From Bacteroidales bacterium (GTDB lineage: Bacteria > Bacteroidota > Bacteroidia > Bacteroidales > UBA7960), in the NCBI GenBank assembly GCA_007123065.1, contig SKSI01000046.1, positions 1-13,590 on the forward strand: DNA of 13,590 nt, given 5' to 3'. The translations under genes were made by a program, and so were the position numbers. Below, piece by piece: positions 1 through 7,703 of the stretch. Within the stretch, counting starts at the first letter, position 1. The number at the start of each line of letters is the position of its first letter. The notes under the pieces are model-generated. The model was not told the DNA's origin and made no database searches. It saw nothing but the letters and a program-made list of their open reading frames with translations.

Positions 1-806
1 AGGTCATACGAAACAAGTGCTGCTGTAGTAAAACCTGACATATTGATATCCAGCTTTTGATCCTCATAAACTGCTTGCCCACCTTCAATCGGATTTCCGC
101 CAATTTCTGTCCCATAAATGCTTTTTTGAAAATCAAGATCTGAGCCAAAGTTCAATTTTGTATAAGCACCGATAATGGATGCATTTAGAAACGGGACTCT
201 GTCAATAAGACCAAAATGCTGCAGTACGTCATATTTTAAACCAATCCCCCACAAACTGGCACTCAGGTCTTCGTAAGAGATTTTCGGAACAAATCTCCCG
301 TTGATTTCAAATCCTTTTGGAAGGCCAATTCCGGCTTTTATCATTGGCATGGGGTAAAAGGGAACATCAACACCGCCCGGTGTGTTAAATTGCGCCAGTG
401 GCAGGTCAACTCCTTCCTTAAAAAACATCAAAGCCGGGCCTCTGTCGGTTTCGCCGGCGAATGTGGGTGCAAAGGATGATTCACCTTCCTGCAGCACCAA
501 TGTTTGCAAATCCAGCTTAGCAATATCAAAACTGGTTGCCGATTCAGGAGCCATGGCAGCAGTGATCGTAAAGGTGATATCAAAACCCAGGGTGCTGTGA
601 ACCTTCGCTGTATTATACCAACCACCGGTAAGATTTGCACCCATTCCGTTTCCAAGAGGTTCAAGGTATGCCTGAATCAGCTTCTCACCATCACCAATGC
701 CCCCTTTGATAAACTCCACCAGCTCATTTTGAGCCTTTAGCTGGAAGCTGTTAATTACCAGAAGAACAAATAAGATCATTCCGCCGGTTGAGATTTTTTG
801 TTTCAT
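1..806 (-). CDS. DUF6588-like secreted/outer-membrane protein, 3' end cut by the window edge
   Basis: An open frame runs on the minus strand from the ATG at 806 to the window edge, giving 268 complete codons without a stop. Residues 1-25 are a signal peptide: basic start (MKQK), a hydrophobic core (MILFVLLVI) and an Ala-ending site near KA|QN. The mature start (NELVEFIKGGIGDGEKLIQA), then LEPLGNGMGANLTGGWYNTA, resembles the Bacteroidota family DUF6588, whose members are predicted beta-rich envelope proteins of unknown function. Later stretches such as GIGLKYDVLQHFGLIDRVPF alternate in a way that suits outer-membrane strands. The gene is divergent from rpmB. The family name is from memory of its N-terminal block; the secretion signal is seen directly. 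No enzymatic motif is visible. Confidence 0.75.
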   Translation of the reverse strand, partial: MKQKISTGGMILFVLLVINSFQLKAQNELVEFIKGGIGDGEKLIQAYLEPLGNGMGANLTGGWYNTAKVHSTLGFDITFTITAAMAPESATSFDIAKLDLQTLVLQEGESSFAPTFAGETDRGPALMFFKEGVDLPLAQFNTPGGVDVPFYPMPMIKAGIGLPKGFEINGRFVPKISYEDLSASLWGIGLKYDVLQHFGLIDRVPFLNASIIGAYTKLNFGSDLDFQKSIYGTEIGGNPIEGGQAVYEDQKLDINMSGFTTAALVSYD

Positions 807-1193
807 GACTTATAGTAAATATTGTAAAACATTGAAAATAATGACCTTGCAACCGGCATTGTCAAACATCACAGAGAAAGACAAAAGCAACTAACAGAAA
901 GTTTTTCATTATATACCTGAAGCTGTAAAAACCACGCACCGATTCAAAATCAAATATACAATAAGAAATTTAATTATGCATTTGTATAACAGAAAAAACA
1001 TGATGAATCCATAATTCGAATATTAACATACGATCCACGCTTGTGCGAAATAATCACAAATCTTGCACAGGGCAAGCAATTCCAGTAAAGACAAAATAAA
1101 TCAGACAAACCCTTGTTTCTATGAAAAATTATTACGTACTTTGCACTCCTTTTTAAAAGTCGTTTATATTCGCAACATAAATAAACTGGAATC
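807..1193. other. Divergent intergenic spacer between the DUF6588-like gene and rpmB
   Basis: AT-rich 387-base spacer. The right end carries the rpmB promoter (entered separately). For the leftward gene, the minus strand reads GATGTTTG about 70 bases upstream of its ATG, one mismatch from TAnnTTTG, with a TTG 17 bases further upstream; this is only a weak candidate. A small hairpin CTTGC/GCAAG lies at 1062-1076. A 73-codon minus-strand frame crosses the right half but overlaps the rpmB promoter and resembles nothing known, so it is not called. Confidence 0.5.
1140..1172 (+). promoter_or_regulatory. Bacteroidota-type promoter of rpmB
   Basis: TTTG at 1140-1143 is followed after 21 bases by TATATTCG at 1165-1172. 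This fits the phylum's TTTG-N19-21-TAnnTTTG promoter with one mismatch. It predicts a transcript start near 1180 and a leader of about 14 bases before the rpmB ATG at 1194. A competing reading uses TACTTTGC at 1137-1144 as the start-proximal box. Start sites have not been measured. Confidence 0.5.
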
Positions 1194-1430
1194 ATGTCAC
1201 GAATCTGTCAAATAACCGGAAAGAAGCCCATTACCGGGCACCATGTTTCGCATTCAAACATCAAAACCAACAGATGGTTTTATCCCAATATTCAGACAAA
1301 ACGCTACTTCATCCCTGAGGAAAACCGTTGGATTACGCTCAAAGTATCAGCAGCAGGGATGCGCATCATAAACAAGAAGGGGGTTTACGCCTCCATCAAA
1401 CAAGCAAAAGAAAAAGGCTTTATGCAGTAG
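1194..1430 (+). CDS. rpmB: 50S ribosomal protein L28
   Basis: Small basic 78-residue protein of the large ribosomal subunit. The N-terminus (MSRICQITGKKPITGHHVSH) and the core motifs NIKTNRWFYPNIQTKRY and WITLKVSAAGMRIINKKGV match bacterial L28 throughout, and the length is normal for the family. L28 belongs to the bacterial ribosome only and helps to complete 50S assembly. The start is the ATG after the short leader ATAAACTGGAATC. In many Bacteroidota rpmB is followed at once by rpmG (L33) and a small DUF4295 gene; here a strong terminator follows about 20 bases after the stop and the next gene is unrelated, so rpmB appears to be transcribed alone. Confidence 0.97.
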   Translation: MSRICQITGKKPITGHHVSHSNIKTNRWFYPNIQTKRYFIPEENRWITLKVSAAGMRIINKKGVYASIKQAKEKGFMQ

Positions 1431-1449
1431 CAGCACCCATCTGGAAGGA

Positions 1450-1490
1450 AAAGCTGTTGTAGCATCAAAGCTGCAACAGCTTTTTTTTAT
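1450..1490 (+). terminator. Rho-independent terminator of rpmB
   Basis: AGCTGTTGTAG (1452-1462) pairs with CTGCAACAGCT (1471-1481) over 11 positions with one G-U pair, around an 8-base loop, and is followed directly by a run of eight T. A short A run before the stem pairs with the T run. This is a textbook intrinsic terminator placed about 20 bases after the rpmB stop. Confidence 0.93.
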
Positions 1491-1586
1491 TGTTGTTAAA
1501 GATTTATAAGATTTATTCAGAATAAAGGTTCTTTTTTCTCACTTCTTAGATTCTTTATACCTTTACTTGTTCTTAAGGTACAGAAG

Positions 1587-2240
1587 ATGTTTGGAATCAA
1601 TACCATTTCGTTTCTGTTTTTCGTTTTGATGTCGTGCTTGCTCCGGATCGGCCTGAGTGCTGACGATGGTCCTCCACCACGGCGCGTAATCCAGTTTTCC
1701 GGACTGATTGTAACCGGCGACAGCTTGAAGCCATTGCCTTACAGCACAATCTGGGTCAAGGGAACCCGAAGGGGAACAACAACAGATTATTACGGCTTTT
1801 TCTCCCTGCCTGTTTATGAACTGGACACCTTGCGCTTCACATCTGTAGGATACAAGGAAAGCATTTATGTGGTACCCGACACCCTGTCACGCCACCGCTA
1901 TTCCGCTGTACAGATAATGACCCGTGACACCATCCATCTCGCTGAAACGGTGATCTACCCGTGGCCAACCCGTGAACAATTCCGGCAAGCTTTTCTGCAT
2001 ACCGATGTACCCTCCGATGACTACGACAGGGCGATGCGCAATCTGGCACACGCCGAAATGCGCGAACGCTTTGAAAAAATGCCGATGGATGGCAGTATGA
2101 ACTTCCGCCATATGGTTCAGCAACATTCACAACAGCTTTATTATGCAGGACAGTCTCCACCCATCAGGCTGTTTGACCCTTTAGCCTGGGGTGAATTCTT
2201 TCAGGCCTGGCGTGAAGGACGATTTCGCAGAAGCGATTGA
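1587..2240 (+). CDS. Exported protein with carboxypeptidase-like regulatory domain
   Basis: 217 residues. Residues 1-24 form an export signal with a long hydrophobic core (ISFLFFVLMSCLLRIGLS). It is unusual in having no Lys or Arg before the core. Cys17 in LMSC could be a poor lipobox, but cleavage after GLSA looks equally possible. Residues about 34-115 form a CarboxypepD_reg-like beta-sandwich (SGLIVTGDSLKPLPYSTIWV, GTTTDYYGFFSLPV, LRFTSVGYKE). The C-terminal 100 residues are mostly helical with YPWPTREQFRQAFL, MPMDGSMNFRH and FDPLAWGEFFQAW. These blocks recur in a widespread Bacteroidota family that I recognise but whose function is unknown. It should sit in the periplasm or at the outer membrane. 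The TonB receptor begins 143 bases downstream and carries the same kind of domain, so the two may work together. Confidence 0.85.
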   Translation: MFGINTISFLFFVLMSCLLRIGLSADDGPPPRRVIQFSGLIVTGDSLKPLPYSTIWVKGTRRGTTTDYYGFFSLPVYELDTLRFTSVGYKESIYVVPDTLSRHRYSAVQIMTRDTIHLAETVIYPWPTREQFRQAFLHTDVPSDDYDRAMRNLAHAEMRERFEKMPMDGSMNFRHMVQQHSQQLYYAGQSPPIRLFDPLAWGEFFQAWREGRFRRSD

Positions 2241-2252
2241 CGCATATTCCAC

Positions 2253-2272
2253 ATTGCGAACAATATTTTTTT
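2253..2272 (+). terminator. Possible weak terminator after the regulatory-domain gene
   Basis: A 4-base stem ATTG/CAAT around the tetraloop CGAA is followed by ATTTTTTT, 13 bases after the stop codon. The T run is good but the stem is very short, so termination would be inefficient at best. Confidence 0.25.
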
Positions 2273-2354
2273 CCCGGCAGGGTTATTATTACTGACAATC
2301 CAATTTCATAGCACACACCATTGCAAGTTGAGATGGTATGCCCGAAAAGAAAGA

Positions 2355-2363
2355 TATCTTTGC
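2355..2363 (+). promoter_or_regulatory. Start-proximal promoter box upstream of the TonB-dependent receptor
   Basis: TATCTTTGC matches TAnnTTTG exactly. It predicts a transcript start near 2369, about 15 bases before the GTG at 2384. No TTTG lies at the usual 19-21 base distance upstream; the nearest TTG ends at 2330, 24 bases away. The box lies inside the longest open frame, which argues against the far-upstream TTG start of that frame. Confidence 0.45.
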
Positions 2364-2383
2364 AGATCAATAATTTTTTAAAA

Positions 2384-4828
2384 GTGAATCGTCGAGGGAT
2401 CCTTTTCTTATTGTTTTTCTTTTTGATTATTCATGGAGCCATGGCACAGCATGGCATTCTTGAAGGATATATCCGCAACCCTCAGGGTGAAGCCCTGGAG
2501 TTTGTGCATATCGCCATCGATGGCACTGCGCAGGGAACGACAAGTGATGAAAAGGGTTATTTTAAGCTTCGGACACCTGTTCACGAAGTATTTATTCTCC
2601 GGGTATCCTATCTCGGCTATCTGCCAAAGAACCTGCCACTCGTTTTTGTTCCTGACGAACAGCGGGATATAGAAATTATTCTGGTACCGATCGCGACAGA
2701 TCTGCCTGATGTGGAAGTAACAGGCCGCCAGCTGTTAAATACAGATATTACGCGGCTGGATCCGCGACTTACAGGCGCCTTGCCCGGTCCAACCTCTGGT
2801 GTTGAAGGATTGCTGCAAACCCTCCCGGGCGTTTCCACAGCATCTGAATTGTCAACACAGTATTCGGTCAGAGGCGGGAACTTCGACGAAAACCTGGTAT
2901 ATGTTAACGGAATTGAAATCTATCGCCCTTTCCTGGTTCGTTCAGGACAGCAGGAAGGCTTAAGCTTTCTGAATCCAGACCTGGTTGCATCCATCGAGTT
3001 CTCAGCAGGAGGTTTCAATGCCGAATACGGTGACAAGATGGCATCGGTACTTGACATCACCTACAAAAAACCGGAAACTTTCGGAGGATCTTTCACATTA
3101 AGCCTTCTGGAAGGATCGTTGCACCTGGAGGGAGCCCCGGAAGAAAGCAAATTATCTTATCTGCTTGGCGTACGATACAAGTCAAACCAATACCTGCTGG
3201 GTACCCTCGACACCCAGGGAGACTACAAACCTTCCTTTACCGATATTCAGGGACTGATCCATTACGACATCTCCAACCAATGGAATTTGAGTTTTCTGGC
3301 AAACTTTAACAGCAACAAGTATGAGTTTGTGCCTGAAGTACAACGTACACGCTTTGGTACGATTACAGAAGTGCGGGAGTTCACCGTTTTTTTTGACGGG
3401 CAGGAAGTGAATCAGTTTATGACCGGGATGGGTGCGCTATCATTGCAATATGAACCAAACAAAGACCTGTCGCTGCAACTTGTTACCAGTCTTTTTCAGT
3501 CTGATGAGAAGGAATACTTTGACGTGCTGGGACAATATTGGTTGCAGCGGGTTGAAACGGATATGGGGCAGGACGATTTTGGCCAGCCGACCGGTGAGCC
3601 TCTTGGCATAGGCACCTTTCTGAATCACGCACGCAACTACCTGAATGCCATTGTCTGGAATGCAGAATTCAAAGGCAATTACACCCACGACGGACAGGAT
3701 CTGCGGTGGGGTGTTAAATTTCAGCACGAAGACATCCTGGACCGTCTTAACGAATGGAGCCTGATCGACTCAGCCGGTTACTCCCTGCCACAATATCCGG
3801 TGAATGCCATCCGGCTGCAAGATACGCTGAACACACAAATAGGAATCCGGTCAAACAGGGTTTCGGCTTATATCCAGAATACCTGGGAAATATTGCGTCC
3901 GCATGGTCGCTTTGCTTTCACTGCGGGAATCAGAAGCAACTACTGGGATTTCAACCGGCAATTGCTGTTCAGTCCGCGCACCACCCTGCTATACAAACCG
4001 GAATGGCTTGCACGCTGGACCTTCAGGGCATCCGCAGGCTATTTCCACCAACCACCCTTTTACCGCGAGTTGCGCAATATGCAGGGAGAACTTAATAAAG
4101 ATATCAAAGCACAGGAGTCAATACACCTCGTGCTGGGCTCAAGCTTCAATTTCACAGCCTGGGACAGGCCATTTCAATATACCACGGAAGTTTACTACAA
4201 GTTTTTGGACCGGCTGATTCCATATGAGATTGACAATGTAAGAATACGCTACTATGCAGAAAATATATCAAAAGGCTATGCACGGGGACTTGATATGAAG
4301 ATCCACGGAGAGTTTGTTCCCGGCATTGACTCCTGGGCGGGTCTTTCACTGATGCGGACCAGGGAAAAAATTGAAGATACATTTGTGACAGGCCCCGACA
4401 ATTCACTGGTTCCAGCCGGTTACATACCCCGACCAACCGATCAGCTGTTCAGCTTTAGTATGTTTTTCCAGGACTTCCTTCCAAGAAACCCGTCATACCA
4501 GGTACACCTTGGGTTTTTCTTCGGCACCGGACTCCCCTTCTGGGCTCCAACCCGCGACCAGCGAAAAGATACCGGACGGATGCCATCGTATCAACGCGTT
4601 GATATCGGCTTTTCAAAACAACTGATCGGTGAAAACACCAACTTCTCTGAAGAAAGTCCGTTCCGGCACTTTGAATCGGTATGGATCACTGCAGAAGTTT
4701 TTAATCTTCTGGAAATCAGTAATACAATCTCTTATTATTGGATCAAAGATGTGGAAAACCAGTTTTATGCCATACCAAACTACCTGACTTCCCGACTCAT
4801 CAACCTGAAACTGATCGCGCGTTTCTAG
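2384..4828 (+). CDS. TonB-dependent outer-membrane receptor with N-terminal carboxypeptidase-like domain
   Basis: Outer-membrane gated channel expected to import a ligand using TonB energy; the ligand cannot be read from the sequence. The frame is open from a TTG at 2321, but the GTG at 2384 is the better start: it begins a clean signal peptide (VNRRGILFLLFFFLIIHGAMA, cleaved before QHG) and lies just after a promoter box. That gives 814 residues. Residues about 24-102 are a CarboxypepD_reg-like domain (LEGYIRNPQGEALEFVHIAI, GTTSDEKGYFKL). The plug follows at about 108-225, with VEGLLQTLPGV, SVRGGNFDENLVYVNGIEIY and FSAGGFNAEYGDKMASVLDI. The rest is a 22-strand-type barrel rich in alternating aromatic strands, ending in LKLIARF with the terminal Phe needed for barrel assembly. 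It is shorter than SusC and no SusD partner is present, so a polysaccharide-utilisation role is unlikely. Confidence 0.93.
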   Translation: MNRRGILFLLFFFLIIHGAMAQHGILEGYIRNPQGEALEFVHIAIDGTAQGTTSDEKGYFKLRTPVHEVFILRVSYLGYLPKNLPLVFVPDEQRDIEIILVPIATDLPDVEVTGRQLLNTDITRLDPRLTGALPGPTSGVEGLLQTLPGVSTASELSTQYSVRGGNFDENLVYVNGIEIYRPFLVRSGQQEGLSFLNPDLVASIEFSAGGFNAEYGDKMASVLDITYKKPETFGGSFTLSLLEGSLHLEGAPEESKLSYLLGVRYKSNQYLLGTLDTQGDYKPSFTDIQGLIHYDISNQWNLSFLANFNSNKYEFVPEVQRTRFGTITEVREFTVFFDGQEVNQFMTGMGALSLQYEPNKDLSLQLVTSLFQSDEKEYFDVLGQYWLQRVETDMGQDDFGQPTGEPLGIGTFLNHARNYLNAIVWNAEFKGNYTHDGQDLRWGVKFQHEDILDRLNEWSLIDSAGYSLPQYPVNAIRLQDTLNTQIGIRSNRVSAYIQNTWEILRPHGRFAFTAGIRSNYWDFNRQLLFSPRTTLLYKPEWLARWTFRASAGYFHQPPFYRELRNMQGELNKDIKAQESIHLVLGSSFNFTAWDRPFQYTTEVYYKFLDRLIPYEIDNVRIRYYAENISKGYARGLDMKIHGEFVPGIDSWAGLSLMRTREKIEDTFVTGPDNSLVPAGYIPRPTDQLFSFSMFFQDFLPRNPSYQVHLGFFFGTGLPFWAPTRDQRKDTGRMPSYQRVDIGFSKQLIGENTNFSEESPFRHFESVWITAEVFNLLEISNTISYYWIKDVENQFYAIPNYLTSRLINLKLIARF

Positions 4829-4875
4829 TGTCGTTTCAATAACAATCTGACTTTTTGTCATTGTTCTGTCATTTT

Positions 4876-4890
4876 CCCTTTTCCAAAGGG
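4876..4890 (+). other. Small perfect hairpin after the receptor gene
   Basis: CCCTTT, a 3-base loop TCC, then AAAGGG, beginning 47 bases after the receptor stop. It has no T run after it, so it is at most an RNA 3'-end stabiliser. A second short dyad, GCCATA/TATGGC (4921-4926 and 4934-4939), lies in the same receptor-dnaK spacer. I found no CIRCE-type heat-shock operator and no convincing sigma box for dnaK there. Confidence 0.3.
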
Positions 4891-5004
4891 GTGAAACACG
4901 TGCCATTATTTCAAAAAACAGCCATAAAATAGCTATGGCATAATCATTGAAGGCACAACAGCAGTATTAGATTAAGCAATTAAACACAAAAAAAAGATAA
5001 AAAA

Positions 5005-6912
5005 ATGGGTAAAATAATTGGTATTGACTTAGGTACAACCAACTCGTGTGTTGCTGTAATGGAGGGCAATGAGCCGGTAGTGATCCCCAACAGTGAGGGA
5101 CGCCGTACAACCCCATCTATTGTAGGATTCACGGAAAATGGAGAAAGAAAGATCGGGGATCCTGCCAAAAGACAGGCCATCATAAATCCTGAAAAAACCA
5201 TCTATTCGATCAAGCGCTGGATGGGAGAAACCTACGACTCTGCTGTAAAAGAGCGTGAACGTGTTACTTACAAGGTAGAAAAAGGGGATAACAAAACCCC
5301 ACGCGTCAAGATCGATGACCGCAGGTACACGCCGCAGGAAATATCTGCTATGGTACTTCAGAAAATGAAAAAAACCGCTGAAGATTATCTCGGACAGGAA
5401 ATCTCGGAAGCCGTCATCACCGTTCCTGCATATTTTAATGACTCACAGCGACAGGCCACCAAAGAGGCAGGTGAGATTGCCGGTCTGAAAGTGCGCCGTA
5501 TTATCAATGAGCCGACTGCAGCCTCGCTGGCATACGGTCTCGACAAGAAAGACAGGGATATGCGCATTGCAGTCTTTGATCTTGGTGGCGGTACTTTCGA
5601 CATTTCGATCCTGGAACTTGGTGACGGTGTGTTTGAGGTAAAGTCAACAAATGGCGATACGCACCTTGGAGGTGACGACTTTGACGATATGATCATCAAT
5701 TGGCTGGCAGATGAATTTCAGAAAGATGAAGGGATTGACCTGCGCAAAGACCCAATGGCTTTGCAAAGGCTTAAAGAAGCTGCAGAGAAAGCAAAGATCG
5801 AACTGTCGAGTGTTACATCCACAGAAATCAACCTGCCCTACATTATGCCGGTCGACGGCATTCCGAAACACCTTGTCAGGACATTAACGCGCAGTCAGTT
5901 CGAAAAACTTACTGACAAACTGATACAAGCTACGCTCGAGCCCTGCAAGATTGCACTGAAAGAGGCCAAACTGCAAGCTTCTGATATTGATGAGGTGATT
6001 CTTGTTGGTGGGTCAACACGTATTCCTGCCATTCAGGAGCTGGTTGAAAAGTTTTTTGGCAAAAAACCCTCAAAAGGGGTTAACCCGGATGAGGTTGTTG
6101 CAATTGGCGCAGCAATCCAGGGAGGCGTACTTACGGGAGAGATCAAAGATGTCCTCCTGCTTGATGTAACACCTCTCTCTCTGGGCATCGAAACTCTTGG
6201 CGGTGTAATGACCAGGCTGATTGAGGCCAACACAACCATCCCGACCAAAAAGAATGAAACATTCTCAACGGCTGCTGACAATCAGACATCCGTCGAGATT
6301 CACATCCTTCAGGGAGAAAGGCCAATGGCCAGAGACAACAGGACAATCGGCCGCTTCCACCTCGACGGCATACCACCTGCTCCCAGGGGCATTCCGCAAA
6401 TTGAAGTTACCTTCGATATTGATGCTAACGGTATTCTGAACGTATCTGCCAAGGACAAAGCATCCGGAAAATCGCAAAATATCCGGATAGAAGCCTCTTC
6501 CGGTCTCAGCGAAGAAGAGATCAAGAAGATGAAAGCCGAAGCGGAAGCAAACGCAGAAAGCGACAAGAAGCAAAAAGAAGAGATCGATAAACTGAATGCT
6601 GCCGATAGCCTGATCTTCCAAACAGAGAAACAGTTGAAGGAATTTGGCGAAAAGCTTCCTGCCGAAAAGAAAGAGCCGATCGAAAAGGCGCTTGAGGAAC
6701 TCAGGGAAGCCCATAAGAACAAAGACCTTGAAACCATTGAGAAGAGCATGGGTACATTAAATGCCGCCTGGCAGGCAGCAAGTGCAGAGATGTACCAGAA
6801 CACACAACAACAGGAAGGTGGCGGAGAAGCAGGAAGTGATCAGCAAACATCAGAGAAAAAAGATGACAAGGATGACGATGTGACTGATGTTGACTTTGAA
6901 GAAGTTAAATAA
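5005..6912 (+). CDS. dnaK: Molecular chaperone DnaK (Hsp70)
   Basis: Cytoplasmic ATP-driven chaperone that binds unfolded segments and works with DnaJ and GrpE. The 635-residue length is standard. The nucleotide-binding domain (about 1-380) shows IGIDLGTTNSCVAVMEGN, the YFNDSQRQATKEAG block, NEPTAASLAYG, the phosphate-2 loop AVFDLGGGTFDISIL and ILVGGSTRIPAIQ. The hydrophobic linker begins at Asp382 (DVLLLDVTPLSLGIE). A beta-sandwich substrate domain and a Lys/Glu-rich helical lid follow. The tail is Gln/Gly/Asp-rich and ends DVTDVDFEEVK, close to the usual DVxDADFEEVK of the family. The start is the ATG after an A-rich stretch. grpE and dnaJ are not adjacent, so dnaK looks monocistronic, with its own terminator. 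Confidence 0.98.
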   Translation: MGKIIGIDLGTTNSCVAVMEGNEPVVIPNSEGRRTTPSIVGFTENGERKIGDPAKRQAIINPEKTIYSIKRWMGETYDSAVKERERVTYKVEKGDNKTPRVKIDDRRYTPQEISAMVLQKMKKTAEDYLGQEISEAVITVPAYFNDSQRQATKEAGEIAGLKVRRIINEPTAASLAYGLDKKDRDMRIAVFDLGGGTFDISILELGDGVFEVKSTNGDTHLGGDDFDDMIINWLADEFQKDEGIDLRKDPMALQRLKEAAEKAKIELSSVTSTEINLPYIMPVDGIPKHLVRTLTRSQFEKLTDKLIQATLEPCKIALKEAKLQASDIDEVILVGGSTRIPAIQELVEKFFGKKPSKGVNPDEVVAIGAAIQGGVLTGEIKDVLLLDVTPLSLGIETLGGVMTRLIEANTTIPTKKNETFSTAADNQTSVEIHILQGERPMARDNRTIGRFHLDGIPPAPRGIPQIEVTFDIDANGILNVSAKDKASGKSQNIRIEASSGLSEEEIKKMKAEAEANAESDKKQKEEIDKLNAADSLIFQTEKQLKEFGEKLPAEKKEPIEKALEELREAHKNKDLETIEKSMGTLNAAWQAASAEMYQNTQQQEGGGEAGSDQQTSEKKDDKDDDVTDVDFEEVK

Positions 6913-6930
6913 AATCGCTTCATAATTTCA

Positions 6931-6968
6931 AAAAAGGCTGTTCTGTAAACCAGACAGCCTTTTTTTTG
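6931..6968. terminator. Terminator between dnaK and tpx, probably bidirectional
   Basis: AGGCTGT-T-CTG pairs with CAGACAGCCT around the loop TAAAC, with one bulged T. Eight T follow on the plus strand, ending dnaK. Six A lie before the stem, so the minus strand also reads stem then T run, which suits termination of the converging tpx transcript. Confidence 0.88.
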
Positions 6969-7024
6969 TTCTCTTAAATCAATATTGGTAAGGATCGTGA
7001 CATGTTCACGCCTTTCCCGTTTTT

Positions 7025-7537
7025 CTAAAGTAGTGCTTTCGCAACCTCGAGTGCCTTATCGTAGTCAGGATGCTGACCAATTTCGGGAACCACTTCAACA
7101 TATTGCACCACATCATCCTTATCGATTATCACAATGGCCCGGGCAAGCAAGCCCAGTTCTTCAATCAGCAGACCATACTTGACACCAAAATCTTTATCTT
7201 TCTGATCGGAAACCGTAATGATGTTGTCAATCCCTTCTGCAGCACAAAAACGTTTCAGCGCAAACGGCAGGTCACAAGATATTGTGATCACCTGCATACC
7301 CTTCAGGGAGGCAGCTTCCTCATTGAACCGCCTTGTTTGCTGTGCACAAATCTCTGTATCAACACTGGGAACGGAAGAAATAATCCGCACCTGATTGCTG
7401 TGTTCACTTAAGTTGAAAGGTTGAAGGTTTTCTTTCACCGCAAAGAAGTTCTTTGCAGCTTGCCCGGGCTTTACCAGGCGTCCCATTAATGTTACGGAAT
7501 TTCCTCCAAACGTAACCAGATCACTGTTTCTCTTCAT
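7025..7537 (-). CDS. tpx: Thiol peroxidase (atypical 2-Cys peroxiredoxin)
   Basis: Reduces hydrogen peroxide and alkyl hydroperoxides, using thioredoxin as reductant. The 170-residue length and fold match Tpx. The peroxidatic Cys64 lies in VPSVDTEIC and is followed by AQQTRRFNEEA; the resolving Cys98 lies in DLPFALKRFC. The 34-residue spacing equals that of E. coli Tpx (Cys61 and Cys95). Thr61 of the active-site PSVDT is present. Further family blocks are LLARAIVIID and YVEVVPEIGQHPDYDKAL. An extra Cys88 is also present. The gene converges with dnaK and lies 166 bases downstream of the DUF2148 gene on the same strand; that gap suggests its own promoter rather than tight operon membership, although read-through is possible. 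Confidence 0.96.
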   Translation of the reverse strand: MKRNSDLVTFGGNSVTLMGRLVKPGQAAKNFFAVKENLQPFNLSEHSNQVRIISSVPSVDTEICAQQTRRFNEEAASLKGMQVITISCDLPFALKRFCAAEGIDNIITVSDQKDKDFGVKYGLLIEELGLLARAIVIIDKDDVVQYVEVVPEIGQHPDYDKALEVAKALL

Positions 7538-7555
7538 GTGTTAATATTTAGGTTT

Positions 7556-7573
7556 GACAGGTCAAGCCCTGTC
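7556..7573. repeat. Inverted repeat just upstream of tpx
   Basis: GACAGG, spacer TCAAGC, CCTGTC: perfect 6-base arms lying 19 bases upstream of the tpx ATG. The place is right for an operator or a 5'-leader hairpin, but the arms are short and no regulator can be named. I could not find a good promoter box for tpx in this 166-base gap. Confidence 0.35.
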
Positions 7574-7703
7574 ATTACGAGTGGTTAAACCGATACATTC
7601 TCTCATCCTCGCTTAAATCAAAAGTCTTCGACAAGGGCGTTTGATTATGTCATTATTTCAATTAACAACAGAAACAAGTATTAAGTTCAAAATGTTTAAA
7701 GCG

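Noticed and set aside
974..1195. 73-codon minus-strand frame in the spacer before rpmB
   Set aside because: It overlaps the rpmB promoter and start, has a Cys-rich and unordered composition, and resembles no known protein.
4829..5004. CIRCE or sigma-32-type heat-shock control of dnaK
   Set aside because: No TTAGCACTC-N9-GAGTGCTAA dyad and no matching heat-shock promoter boxes were found; only short unrelated dyads are present.
6265..6803. Two long minus-strand frames (149 and 164 codons) opposite dnaK
   Set aside because: They lie wholly antisense to the conserved dnaK coding region and their Leu/Phe/Ser-rich sequences are what antisense of a Lys/Glu-rich lid gives.
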